DNA from: Zygnema circumcarinatum | Taxonomy: Eukaryota; Streptophyta; Zygnematophyceae; Zygnematales; Zygnemataceae | Direction of reading: 5' to 3' | DNA length: 38,222 nucleotides | NCBI GenBank assembly: GCA_037447605.1 | Contig: CM074820.1 | Location: forward strand, 1,154,659-1,192,880 | Part shown: positions 21,904 through 33,446 of the stretch, in pieces | Numbering within the stretch: position 1 is the first letter of the stretch | How the letters are laid out: every line of letters begins with the position of its first letter | Position numbers and translations under genes: made by a program | Notes under the pieces: model-generated | The model's database searches: none | The model's input: only the letters and a program-made list of their open reading frames with translations | Told to the model about the DNA's origin: nothing

Positions 21904-22801
21904 AAAATGTGCTGACTTACTACACAATGGCCAGACCTTGTCCAAGCTTTAATGCGTTCGGAGGACAGGGATCGGCAGGGTCAGAGGGAATGGGGGATTT
22001 GGGGAGGAAGGGAGGGGGTGTAGGAGGCGGGTGAAGTTCCAATAGGAAGTTTGAAAAGTGATGGAGATTTGTTGATTAGTGATTGTTGTGATTCCTTTGG
22101 GGGTTCGGTTCTAGTTTTCATGGGGAATTCTTATTTGGGTACTTAGTTTTAAGGTTTTAGTTTATTTGTACATGAGCAGCTCCTGTTTGAAGCTTGCAGG
22201 TTCGAATATTTTCTGTGCCTGCTTGACAGGAGCCAAAGTTAATAATGTATTTATCATTTCAACCCTTTTGTGTTGGGGGCCCAGACAAGGACGTTAGCTC
22301 ATTCCTCTCTGAAATGACAGATGAATTAGCTTTAATCTCATGATGGCGACGCTAGCGAATGTCCCTGGACACAGACATAATGTAAAACCACTGCGAGCCG
22401 GTCACAAATGACCTCCCAAATGGCCTTTTAAAACGTAATTTTGTTCCTCCAAATGCCTTCATCCGTCCCTTGCACGCGAGCCCTGACTCTTTCTGGCGAT
22501 CAGAGTAAGGGAGACGTCAAATCACACCGAATGCACGAGGGAGGGAGGGAGGGAGGGAGGGATGTCAGAACGAGGAAGGATAAAACGAGAGTGACATTGA
22601 AAGCACTTAAGCAAAAATGCCAACCGACCAACCGGACAATTGCTTCCATGTCGCCCGAAAATTCTCAATTCCATGACGACCATGAATCCCTCTCAGGTGA
22701 CTTTCAGGCAATCCTCCAAACCCTAGAAATCAGCTGCAGCACCTGGGAAACTGTCAAGGAAGGAAAGGGAAAGATAAGGGGAAGGGGAAGGGGAGGCCGC
22801 C
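21904..22801. other. Intergenic region between the BAIAP3-like gene and ARV1
   Basis: Contains the 3' untranslated sequence of the upstream gene (G/T-rich from 21960), a GAGG tandem at 22537-22561, and a purine-rich GGAAGGGGAAGGGG stretch just before the ARV1 start codon. No gene was recognised. Confidence 0.55.
22537..22561 (+). repeat. (GAGG)n tandem upstream of ARV1
   Basis: Six GAGG units about 240 bases upstream of the ARV1 start codon. Confidence 0.9.
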
Positions 22802-25297
22802 ATGGCGCGATGCGTGGAGTGCGGGAGGGAGGCGGAGCGCCTCTTGCGCGCGCCCCCGCCTGCGCCCCCTGAGCTGGCGCTCTGCGTACGTCTGTCAGAC
22901 TGCCACGTGGGGGCTGCTTGGAGGGACACGTGGCACGTTGGCTTGCTTGGTTATCAACTGCAGATAGCTGGATGTTGAGAAAAGAAGAGGGAGAAGGGGG
23001 GAGGGGGAGAGAAGGAGGCGTGAGGTTTCGGGGAGAGTATGAATGCTGTAAATGTGGAAGGCTGATGGATTTTAGAGTTCGCCTCATTAATTCAATCTTT
23101 TTCTGTGTCTTTTCTTGTTTTTTTACATTTTATTTTTCTGGTTTCGCTTTAGTTCTGCCGAGCAGAAGCACTGCGGAAGGGTGGTCGACACATACCTTGA
23201 GTATGAGCCCCTGGTGAGAGTCAAATCTTTGACCGCTTGGTAGTTCACAACCCGAGCACCGATAGAGCACCTTGAATCTTTCTTGATGAGACTATTTTGA
23301 AACCCTTAGAGATGTTTCTGGAAAAATGATGTGCATTATCTCACCATGGCGATGCCATCAAATGTACATGGACAACAACAACATGGGGAACCACGAGGGA
23401 TATTCATGAGTTCAAGATAAGCATTAACGTTTGCATAATGCTAATGCTAGTAGAACCGCACTGGTAGATTTCTAGCATTTCAACATTGTAAAGCCGACCC
23501 GATACTAAAGGATGAATAATCATGAAAGGCAAAGCACACATCTCTCTCTCCCTCTCTCTCTCACTGTCTTCTCTTTCTCTCCCTCCCCCCTCTCTCTCTC
23601 TCTCGCTCTCTCTCTCTAAGCGTTCATGTTTAATTCTTCCTTTGCTTGATCACTTCTACTTGGTCACCCCTTCCCTAAACCTTGAGATGCTCTGCCTGCA
23701 GCTGATCATTATCGACCTCATTCTGCACCGTCAGCAGGCGTACTACCACACTATCTTCAACCACTTCGTCATACGGCCGCAGGAGGCCAAGGTGGGCGGC
23801 TCAGTCTCTCATAAGGTAGGTCTGCTGCTTCGAGCCCTCAGCACTTCATTAAAGTGTGTGCATTTCTCTTTTCTCTCCCCTTTTTGTGGCTGCAGAAGCT
23901 CTTGTGGTGGAGTGTCTGCGCCTTGGTGGTAATGGATGCTTGTATCCTCTCAGATAAAAGTTGACGAGCAGTACCTTGGTAATGTCGTGCACTACTCCTG
24001 ATAGAAACAATAAGGTATTATATGGTATTATTTAATATATATATATATATAATATGATATTGGATATCCGTTTGGGATTTACCCTTGTCTTGGTAATTAT
24101 CCCGAAGAGAAGCAAGCATGAGGCACTGGTTAAATGTCTAACTGATGTAAATTGTTGCTGCTGATTCACTGGACGCATTTCCTGCAAACTTTGAGAATTT
24201 CTGCCCTTTTAAGCATTAAGTTTTTGTGAGCCAGGAAAACCTGGCTTGCCAACAAGCCTTGACAGTTCCACTATAAGGCAGACAACCAGTATTGAATCTC
24301 GCAGAGTGGGAACGAAGATGGAGTACATCTCAATTTGATATTGGGCTGGCTGCTGTGAAGGTGAGCTGTACTGCTTCCTGGACGGCGCACTCGTGAACTG
24401 CATTTCTGCCCCTTTGATTGACACTTGCTTTCAGGATACATTCATATTTTACCCTTTACTTGGTCTGCCACCTTCAGCAGGTGATCGCGGCTTCTATTCT
24501 GTCCAATACTTTGTTCGCCATTACGTTAGTTTTGGCATTATCGTTCTCCGGAGCATTATCCAAAGCACACTCCCTCCCACTCGAGTGCGTAATTCTCCAC
24601 GAGAACTTTGTTCTTATCTGCAAGTCTGCCTGCCATGGCTACAATATATTACCTTTCTCTTATGTCCCAGCATGGGGACGAGTATGAAGGAACGAACTGT
24701 TCGAAGTTGTATCCAACAGAGCGCACTGATTCAGATGCTCTGATGATGATGATGATGTATGGCAGAAAAGGGATCGTCTTACGCGCAATTCCTCTTTCAA
24801 GTTTCTTCAAACTCCTGCTGATTCCCATGATGGTATGTATGAAGCCCTCCCTCCTCCGAGGGAACAGCATGGGGTCATTCATCACTTTCCTGCATGACCA
24901 ATGGGCTTAATTGAGGGTGGCAGCATGGTACACTTATGGAAAGTTACCTATCTGTATTTATGATGAGTGGTGTAATTGTGTTTTACACATAACAGGTATG
25001 GCGATTTTCTCCAGGAATGGTGTTTATCATAAACTTTTTTGTCTTCACTTCAAACACAGTGGCTGTTCAAGGTCAGCCTTACAGCCACTTGCACCAAACC
25101 TTCCTCCCAATGCTCATCTGTGAGCTGTTCAGCAGTGCCTTCTTCTTGTTGTTGTTGTTAAAGCAAATCTCTTGCATTTGTGCAGCCAAACGCAGTGACT
25201 GCGAGAGCATGTTTGGAGCCTGGAGGTCGGTCTGTCCCCAAGGGGGAAGTCGAGAAGAGTGTTCTCACGATGTCCACGACATTGTTCTCATGCCCTC

Positions 25298-25335
<38 letters not shown>

Positions 25336-25442
25336 CAGCGGCGAGCGAGAGGTCGTTCCTCTCCGCCGTCCTCTCCCTTGCAGTTGCAGTCCTGTTCAAA
25401 GCCGTCGCAGGAAGGGTCCTCCTCGCAGCTTTCCTTGTGTGA
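22802..25442 (+). CDS. ARV1: ARV1: ER lipid/sterol homeostasis membrane protein
   Basis: Exons 22802-22885, 23166-23213, 23702-23815, 23896-23959, 24305-24360, 24481-24584, 24766-24832, 24996-25071 and 25339-25442 join in phase to 238 aa, a normal length for the family. The N-terminus is the ARV1 zinc-ribbon: MARCVEC (C4, C7) and CKHC (C28, C31), followed by GRVVDTYLEYEPL (plant ARV1 AVADPYIECE). Next comes LIIIDLILHRQQAYYHTIFN, which matches the hallmark IFIDLILHRPKVYRHVLYN, then KLLWWSVCALVV and hydrophobic segments including VIAASILSNTLFAITLVLAL, SSFFKLLLIPMM, WRFSPGMVFIINFFVFTSN and a C-terminal helix. ARV1 is an ER protein needed for sterol trafficking and GPI-anchor/sphingolipid balance in yeast and plants. 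The exon 6 to 7 and exon 4 to 5 junctions were set by phase and homology; the exon 7 acceptor follows a GAT repeat. Confidence 0.9.
22901..22936. repeat. G-box inverted repeat in ARV1 intron 1
   Basis: TGCCACGTG and CACGTGGCA flank a spacer of about 16 bases. The same TGCCACGTG core recurs in the hairpin at 13599-13699 and in the minisatellite at 25788-26062. Confidence 0.7.
23333..23397 (+). repeat. Dispersed repeat, copy 2 (ARV1 intron 2)
   Basis: Matches 13353-13424: GCATTATCTCACCATGG at the start, ATGTACATG in the middle and ACATGGGGAACCACGAG at the end. Confidence 0.75.
25301..25331. repeat. (GT)n microsatellite abutting the last ARV1 acceptor
   Basis: About 15 GT units end 7 bases before the AG at 25338 that opens the last ARV1 exon. 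Confidence 0.95.
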
Positions 25443-25581
25443 GTGAGTGAAGAAAAGCAAGTTTCCCTCTCGGCAGCTGGGACCATGCCAACCCATGTGA
25501 GTGCAGACCATGACATGACATGTTGTTGTTGCGATGGAACAACAACAACATGTAATCAAACGTACCATCATGACCATCTTC

Positions 25582-25650
25582 ACCATCATCATCATCATCA
25601 TTATCATCATCATCATCATCATCATCAACATCATCAACATCATCATCATG
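25582..25650 (+). repeat. (CAT)n microsatellite
   Basis: Imperfect CAT/ATC trinucleotide repeat downstream of the ARV1 stop codon. Polyhistidine and poly-aspartate frames across it are artefacts. Confidence 0.95.
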
Positions 25651-25787
25651 TGAGGTACTACTTGACACTTGTACAATGTGGACACAATTCGGGGGAAATT
25701 CAATCAATGTGTGCACGCTCTCAAAATGCCAACACATTGCTTCCTCATATTGCTCTTTCCTGTGCCTTCGCAAGTAGCAATCACAAT

Positions 25788-26062
25788 CACACGTGGCATA
25801 TCCGACGGTCAAAAATAAAAACCGTCACAGGTGGCAATCCGCATAATGATACGTGGCATATCTGACGGTCAAAAGTCAAACGTCAGAGGTGGCAAACTGC
25901 ACAATGACACGTGGCATATCCGACGGAACCGTCACAGGTGGCAATCCGCACATTGACACGTGACATATCGAACGGTTCAAAAATCGAAACCCTCACACGT
26001 GACAATCCTCACGTTGACACTTGACATATCTAACGGTCAATAATGAACGCGCACACGTGGCA
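25788..26062 (+). repeat. Five-unit G-box minisatellite upstream of EDEM
   Basis: Five imperfect units of 46-62 bases start near 25788, 25851, 25908, 25956 and 26017. The consensus opens ACACGTGGCATATCCGACGG, continues with TCAAAA-rich sequence, then CGTCACAGGTGGCAATCC and GCACAATG. Most units carry CACGTGGC or CACGTGAC. The array ends about 460 bases before the EDEM start codon. Confidence 0.85.
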
Positions 26063-26521
26063 GTTCGCTCGGTACCTGTTCCATGTTCAGTCGCAGGCGC
26101 AGTTGCGGACGGTTTCTTCCGCAGTGGTGACGCAATCCCGTATCGCCACGTGGCCCATTGCTCGTACAGGCTTCGTACGACCCAGCCCGGCCCTGCCCTG
26201 CAGGTCCAGAGAGTGCAGAGGCGGAGGTAGGGAGAGGGCAGTTGCAGTTTTCTTGCAAGGCTGGCTCCGAGGCAGAACAAGCAGAGCAGCTGGACTTGAG
26301 GGAGGCCGGGGAGGGAGGAGGGAGGGAGGAAGGCCCTGCAGAACGCACGCGCGAGCGTGGCCTGAACCACCTTGTTTGTAACACCTGCAAGCGTTCTCGA
26401 GGAGGGCTGGAGAGATATGGAAGGAAGGGAAGTCATTTGACGATGCCGGAACGTTAAAATGATGAAATAAGGCGTGTAGTGATGGTTTTTTAAAGTTTGG
26501 AGGTTCATTGGAGGGTATTTT

Positions 26522-29500
26522 ATGGCTTTGAGATGCCGTGGAGCGCCGCTATGGAAGATACGGTGGATGCTGGTGGTTGCGCTGCTGCCATCCTTGTGCT
26601 CATGCTCCAACACGGCCCTGGAGAATGCAGCTGTTCGAGAGGACATACGGCAGATGTGAGTTCTAAATCCTCATTCAGTATTCTGTAGATGTCAGGGAAC
26701 TTGTTTATGTTCCTGTGGAATTATTGCTGCAGGATGGAAGTCTCCTGAGCCACTTGTGGCTGCATCATGTCATGTAGGTTGTGAAGCTTTCCGCAAGCTA
26801 GGAAAGTAGCCTTTCATATAGATTTATATATATATTTTTTTTTCTTTAATTCCTCCGCTTTGGCTCCGTTCAGTTACAGCACATGAACGAAATCTACGTC
26901 AAATTTGACTCTACCACGAATAGGAAAGGGAATTATGCTGACCATGTAAATGCGTATATAATTATCGAGCGTCTCTTGACGATTACTTCATCAAGTAGTT
27001 GTATGTTCGATTTAATCATAAATGTCAATGTTTGCAACTGCACATTACTATTATCACTCTGTGTAGCGCCTGTAGCTGGAACAACGCCATTGGCCTGACG
27101 GAATTGGCCCTTCCATTAAAAAAAAGGAGTGAATTGGAAATCCTGACGACGAATTTCTTTATCTTGCAGGTTTTTTCACGCCTATGACAATTACATGCAT
27201 TATGCCTTCCCGGTACAGTTTATTCCTTCCTCACCCGTAAGGGGAGACAGAGGCTCAGGTCTAGCCTCATGCTGATGAAGCACAGTAGAAGCTCGTTGAG
27301 GTTGATCCCATTTAACTAAATCACGCTATGCTTCGTCTCATGTTGGAGCATGAATGCATAGAGTTTCTTAAGTTGGGTTGCATATTGTATACTTTTATAT
27401 ATTCCGTACATGACAAGGCATTGCCGAGTTTACCGTCGGTTCAGTTGTACAGTAAATCAAATTAATATGTGTGTGCCTTCTTGGTGGATGGCAGCATGAT
27501 GAATTGAAGCCCCTCTCAAAATCTTATACAGATTCCTTAGGAGAGCTTGGCAACCTGCAGGTGAGCAGGGCATGTGTGAAACAAGTTTCACTGGTAACTG
27601 ATATGTCTTCAGTTTTCATCTTTCTTTGATGTAGGCAGAGGTCACATAGGTCTCAAAAAGCCTCACCGGTCTTTTGGATTGCTGCAGAAGAGCCTTTCGG
27701 AAATCAGTTCTAAATATCCTCAGCTCACACTACTACTGTGGTTGACTATGGAGGGCTGGTTGAGTGCAGCTGGAGCATCTTTCGCAGACATATAACGGAA
27801 CAGCCCTCACGCTTGTTGACTCCCTTTCCAGGTTGGTTCCGAGAAGCCTTATACTGGGGATCTCAGAATTCTTAGGCATGCCGCTTTTAAGTGCATTGAA
27901 GCAATTCATGTCTCTGGCCTTTTAAGAATGGAAAGCGGAAGGAGATTGTGGCAAGTTTGAGAGGAAGGCGGCTGCCAGTTGATACACTTCCACTGTCACC
28001 TTTTCTTCCCTTTTGAAGAACTAAGCTCTGAACATAAAGACAAAAGGGACTGTTATTTCTGGCCTTTTCTTCTACACTTCCCACATGTAGGATATGAGAA
28101 AGTAGGGCCCATTGACGTTACATCCTCCAGCAATATGGTCAGTTGGTTTGCCACTTCTCGTACATTTATCAGGTGTAAGTCTTGAGTTTAATACACGATG
28201 TACATCAGAAATGTTTCACTTATTGATATTAGATTTCTCTATTTGCTGTCGTCAATTTGACAGCTTGGCTGTGTTTCGTAATGGTACGGAGTTTGAAAAG
28301 GCCGTCCTTTGGCTTGGCGATAACCTAAGCTTTGACATCGACGTGAGAGTGAATGTCTTTGAGGTGCGCTGAACAATCTGCCACTACAGTTACTAAGAGT
28401 CCCCAACATTTGCAAGACAGATATCAGCGTAGGACTTTGAACTGGCTGGACACATTTCTAGTCAACCATCACCTGACAGATCCAAAAGCAGTGGTTTAGG
28501 TTTACAATGCCAGATACCAAGCCAAGTGCAAGTTAAAGAGGATTGGAACTACTACAGCGACGAACGTGGAAGTACTTCAGTATGGGACCATAAATTATCT
28601 TCATGGATAGGTTAGGTTGTGAAGTTGAAAGCGTTCTGATGCTTCGGGTGTCGGAAAGAACGGAGAAAGATAGTGCAAGGTAACCGACTGGTAGGGGATA
28701 GGGCTGCAGGCATTTTTCATAAGGAGAGAAGGAAGAGCCTGGCAGCAGGTGGGGCCGAAGCATAAAAGGCGGCTGCATAAAGGAAGGATCGCTTGCAGGT
28801 AGAGCAGGTGCTTTACTGTGTATGTGTGGCTTATTTCCACAACGGAGATTCGGGAAAACGTCGGGAGTGTACCATTGCCACCTGGTCTGTACATTCCATT
28901 CATGTGGACGGAGCCGTATTTATGTCCTTTGTGTTTCTCTCTATACCTTTCCGTCAGCAATGTAGACGCATTTCACACATCCTATGAAGATGTGAAGGCT
29001 TAAGAGTATGTGAAAGTAGCAATATGGCAGCCTCTCAACTTTACGTGGAGGACACAATGCTGTGACTCCAGCAACTCTACTGCCACCTAACATCCTTAAC
29101 AAACGGATGTAGGAAGTGGATTCCGCCATAGTGAAGTGTGTGCTGCTGCTATGGCAATCAAATGCGGTTCCTGATTCCTGCAGGTTCACCTCATGTGAGC
29201 AAAAATTCACAGAAAGAGCAATGTTTTAGAGCGAGATAGAGAGAGAAAGAGCAGTGATTCAGATTTTGATTTTGATTTTGTGCAGTGCAACATTCGGCTC
29301 CTTGGCGGTCTCATCTCTGCCCACACTTTGGCCATAGCTCCGAACAACGACCTCATGGCTGGTCCATACGAGGGGCAGCTTTTGCGTCTTGCAGAAGATT
29401 TGGGTCGCCGGCTTCTTCCAGCCTTTGAAACTCCAACGGGCATTCCCTATGCCTGGGTTAATCTCAAGGTCAGTTGTGTCCATGCCAACGGTGGTATGCC

Positions 29501-32500
29501 TAAACGATCAATATCGATTCTTCTGTATGTGGTACTCGTTTTCTTGATTAAGTTCAGCATACATTACAATGCTGCACCATAGTCTTCGTGGCTGCTATGC
29601 CATTAACGTGTAAAGCTCGCATAAGTTCTTGAATTGATCATGCATTTGTAGGATAAATAAGGGGCTGAGGCTCGTTCTCTTTTTTTTCTTTTTCATCTCT
29701 TTTGTATGCAACATGACTTCAATATTGGCAACTCTATAGACTCAGGCTGCATCAGAGACTCTGGTTGCAGAATGGAGTTCGTCCAAACGAGACCACAGAA
29801 ACAAGCACGTCAGGCTGTGGTAGGCTCCATTCTGTATATCTCTTCTTAAAAAGACAGCCCAGCAGAGCTATCTTTTTCAAAATAGACGTCGTATAGGAAC
29901 CTGCATAGAGAAGCACCTCACCTAAAAGTAGCTAGGTGCTTTTTTTTTTATGGAACATTGTTAGGGCAAGAGTTTTTGCATTAAAATAATACACAAATGA
30001 ATTGAATTAACGATCTTGAATCGGATCAGTTTGAGTTATCAGTTGTTAGTTTGCATTGTTTGGTGCTTATCAGTTAATCTTCACCTTGGATTGTCCTCAG
30101 GTTCCCTCATCCTCGAGTTTGGATTGCTCTCTCGACTGACGGGAGACTCAGTTTTCGAAGTGGCTGCCCGACGGGCACTTAGAAAACTTTGGAGCATGCG
30201 CTCTGTCCTAAACTTAGTGGGAACAACTCTTGATGTAGCCACTGGCCAGTGGATAGAACATTCCAGCGGAATTGGAGCAGGGGTTGATTCATTCTATGAA
30301 TACCTTATCAAGGCACATATTCTCTTTGGAGCCGAGGAGTATTGGGATATGTTTCAATCTGCATACACTGCTGTGTTGCGCTACTATCGGGAGGGTGACT
30401 GGTACGACTTGTTGACGCTCCCTCCCACTTTCACAGGCCACATGCATATTGAAGGTGTACGCATTCCTATATGTATTCATATCCTTTCGCATGTCATGTA
30501 CTCACATGGTTGGAAGGGTATGACTACCTCGGCGATGGAGCTTAGTTGAAGTTCGCATTGGATAAGCACCTTTCTTCCGACATGTCTTGCTTTCTCGTTT
30601 GGCGGCCATGTAGGTACCATGAAGCGGATATACGAACAGGGCAAGCCACATACCGACAGTTCACATCTTTGCAGGCTTTTTGGCCTGCTTTGCAAGTGTG
30701 CTTCTTTCCCATCGTTTGATTTTCCGATACATCATCTGCGAAGTAGCATGCATGGCCAGCTTAGAATAAACTGGTGCTCTCTCATTTTTTATATGTTTTG
30801 CTTGCACGTCTCTCACATGCTACTTATGTGTCTTCTGCATTTTGGCACCACTCACTGAGATTTTGTGGTCTCCTAAGAATCGTTGAAACCCCAGAGTAGT
30901 GAAGCTTGATAGCTGATAACTGGTCAGGCTCAAGGTATCAGGCAGGTGAAGCTATCGATGTACTGTTTATTTATTTTTCTGCATGCAAGAAATCTAAGTG
31001 TTATTGTGCCAGTTTTCAAGGAAATAATGTTTTAGATTGTTGAAGCAATTATATTCGGATGTGGACTCCTCGTAGCAGCGGAAGTGAAGTAATGATATGG
31101 AGTTTTTTGCAGGTATTGGCTGGGGATGTGGCAGCCGCCAATGACACCCATCGTCAGTTTTTTACTTTGTGGGAGGAATTTGGAGTTTTTCCTGAAAGGT
31201 GAGAGTGTGAAGGTGCATTTAAGGAGTGAGCCGAGCCTGCATGTAGAGGAACAGTAGGACGACTCGTGCTCATTTCAACTTAACATGGGATTCGCCTGAA
31301 CTTGGAAGAATTCTGTCGTCACTGCTTGTGCAAAACCAGAGCATTGGCTGTGGAGTTCATACTTTATTGAGGTGAACGATGGGCCACAGATATTTGTTTG
31401 ACATCGGCATTGTTCATCCAACGGAGAAGTACTATCCCCTTCGCCCAGAGCTTGCAGAATCCACATTCGCTCTTTTTCAGGCGACTCGAGGTGAGAATAA
31501 ACGAGTTTCAAGTCAAACACCGCAATGGCAGAGCAGCATAACTCAAGAAGGAAGTACCGAGCTTGTGTTTGAATGTCTTTATCCTAGAATCAGCCTGAAG
31601 ATGAGGAGGAAGGATGGTGGGCTAAACGTAAGATTGGTAGGCATGGGCTTGTTGATGTTCCTTAGTATCTCAAGTTACACATAAGAAGCATTTACACCTC
31701 AAGCAGGCATCAGCAGTGGAGAGTTGAGTCATGGCAGATAGGGGATCAAGGGCGGGCTCAGATCCATGGTATTTGGATGTTGGGCGGCAAATTGTAAAAT
31801 CTCTCAACAAGCTGACGCGTGTCAGTGGGGGCTTCGCAAGCGTACGCGATGTTGTGACTATGGAGCTGGAGGATCACCAGCATTCCTTTTTCCTCGCAGA
31901 AACGTGAGTGGACGGACGCTTTTTGGCAGACTATATGTACCTCTGCTCACTGCTGAGGGCCGACCTTGGCGCATTCTGCACTCCAAACACTTGAAATGCA
32001 TCATCAGCAGCATCACTGGCCACAGTTTGAACAATAGCATGTTTCATGGAAGTTCGTTGAACTGATTGTCTGGTGAAGTCAGGAAGCTGAGAAGTCGTTT
32101 GCACCGCAATACAGTGATGGCACAAATGCTTTTTAGTTCAATGCGATTCTGTTCAAAGGTCAAGTCGTATCGTGGATGCGTGAGGGGATGTGGGCTGGGG
32201 ATGATTGAGGGGTTTGCAAGTGATGTGGACTAACCCATCTAATGGGATTGACAGCTGCACTCTGCTGTCCCGTTAACGAGTCAGACTGGAGAGTATGATT
32301 GGCGCTGCAGCACTTCCGCCAAGAATGAGAGTGTTCGCAGGTGACGAGTGTTGTTTAATTCTGCTCTCTGTGTGTGGAATTCTTTTCCTGCGCAGCCTTA
32401 AGTACCTCTACCTACTGTTTGATGACGAGTTTCTTAGAGGAAAGAACTTGGTCTTTTCAACGGAGGGCCATCTGCTGCCAGTGGTGGGCCCATGGCAGCA

Positions 32501-33010
32501 CAATTCCAACGCGAGGGCTCCCGACATACCGCCGCCGCCTTTGACAACGGTGAGCTCTGAACTGACCTTAGTTGACTTGGATACATTTGTTGGTGATGAT
32601 GAATAATGACGTGTCGTGTTTCGAGTGGGTGGTCTTACACCATGCCCAGCCATGGCGGGTATCCATGCCGGAAAGTGGACATGTTGTAGTCGCTTCCGCT
32701 TTTGTGATCACTGCTTCTTGATTCCGCACCCAACTCGAGTCTGTGTCTTTTTGGATTGGGCTCCATCCCACAGGAGGATGGCGGAGGTCTTGACTTGAGC
32801 ATGCAACAGAGCGCTCTCGTGCAGCGGAAGTGCCCAAACATGCGCTTCCGCAGCAGCGATGGCTCGCACTTTCAGCCGGAGAGCGTCTGCCATGTCGAGG
32901 ACCGACACAGAAGCCACCGCTGCTCGGAAAGCGGCGACTGCGGGGTCGACTCGACGACTTGCAGAAAGCGAACGTGCAGCGCAGCTCAGTGGTGCGGGCT
33001 TTGGGCCTGA
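26522..33010 (+). CDS. EDEM/MNS4-type GH47 alpha-mannosidase-like protein of ERAD
   Basis: Exons 26522-26655, 27170-27212, 27495-27560, 27770-27831, 28264-28363, 29286-29468, 29771-29819, 30101-30401, 30614-30695, 31113-31198, 31390-31490, 31762-31903, 32396-32549 and 32774-33010 join in phase to 579 aa. A signal peptide (hydrophobic core about 16-27, MLVVALLPSLC) precedes the GH47 domain, which begins MFFHAYDNYMHYAFP. Catalytic acids are present: E135 (VFECNIRLLGG), D275 (GIGAGVDSFYEYL) and E389 (YPLRPELAEST); the calcium-site threonine T472 is in FSTEGH. The sequence is closest by memory to Arabidopsis MNS4 (LWSMRS, GTTLDV, LEDHQHSFFLAET). EDEM proteins trim mannose from misfolded glycoproteins in the ER lumen to mark them for degradation. 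The last exon adds a Cys-rich tail (KCPNM, ESVCHV, CGVDSTTCRKRTC). An in-frame stop at 32604 would end the protein early if the intron after 32549 were retained. Confidence 0.95.
29261..29280. repeat. Short (GATTTT)n abutting the EDEM exon 6 acceptor
   Basis: Three GATTTT units end at TGCAG, the 3' splice site at 29285. It is the same repeat unit and position as the array at 16625-16690 in the BAIAP3-like gene. Confidence 0.9.
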
Positions 33011-33446
33011 GCTCCTCGTGGGTCCCTCCTCGTGCCCAGGGCTCAGCTTGAAGAACAGAGCACACAGCCATAGGAAAGTCTGAGTTCTTTTTTGCTGTTC
33101 ATGCATTGGCAATTCTGAAAGGTAATCACCTCTCTCCACCAGAAACAGAGACGCCCCAATTTCACCTCTCTTGAGTTTCTCTCGCAATTCGATTCCAACC
33201 AAGGCCACGCAAATTATGAAATTTCTAGGGGTTCATTTTGCAAATTTGCGAATGTAGAGAGCCCTTGTCCCCACTTCTCCAGCGAATTCATCTCTTTCCA
33301 TGCCGACCACTAGAAGTCCAATTTTTTGCACAACGGGAGTGGCTGCCCTGTGGCCCTTCTAAAAAATCTTCGCAACACTTCGTAGAACTGCGTAAAGTTG
33401 AGGTATCACGCGTCGCTCATCTGTGTCTTTACAGTGTCTTTTTTTT
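33011..33446. other. Downstream flank of EDEM
   Basis: Probable EDEM 3' untranslated sequence followed by unremarkable A/T-rich DNA up to the foldback element. I see no gene in it. Confidence 0.5.

Larger units (their letters stand above)
25443..26521. promoter_or_regulatory. ARV1-EDEM intergenic region with probable EDEM promoter
   Basis: The first 350 bases probably hold the ARV1 3' untranslated region, including a CAT-repeat stretch (25582-25650). From 25788 a five-unit minisatellite rich in CACGTG begins, followed by a GC-rich stretch up to 26390. The EDEM start codon is at 26522. No other gene was recognised. Confidence 0.55.

Noticed and set aside
25396-25865. Polyhistidine and poly-aspartate open frames on opposite strands
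   Set aside because: They are translations of the CAT microsatellite downstream of ARV1.
25788-26062. Possible CRISPR-like repeat-spacer array
   Set aside because: The units are imperfect tandem copies without unique spacers, in a plant nuclear context.
32708-33208. 166-aa minus-strand open frame
   Set aside because: It is antisense to the last EDEM exon, whose plus-strand frame carries the conserved Cys-rich tail.
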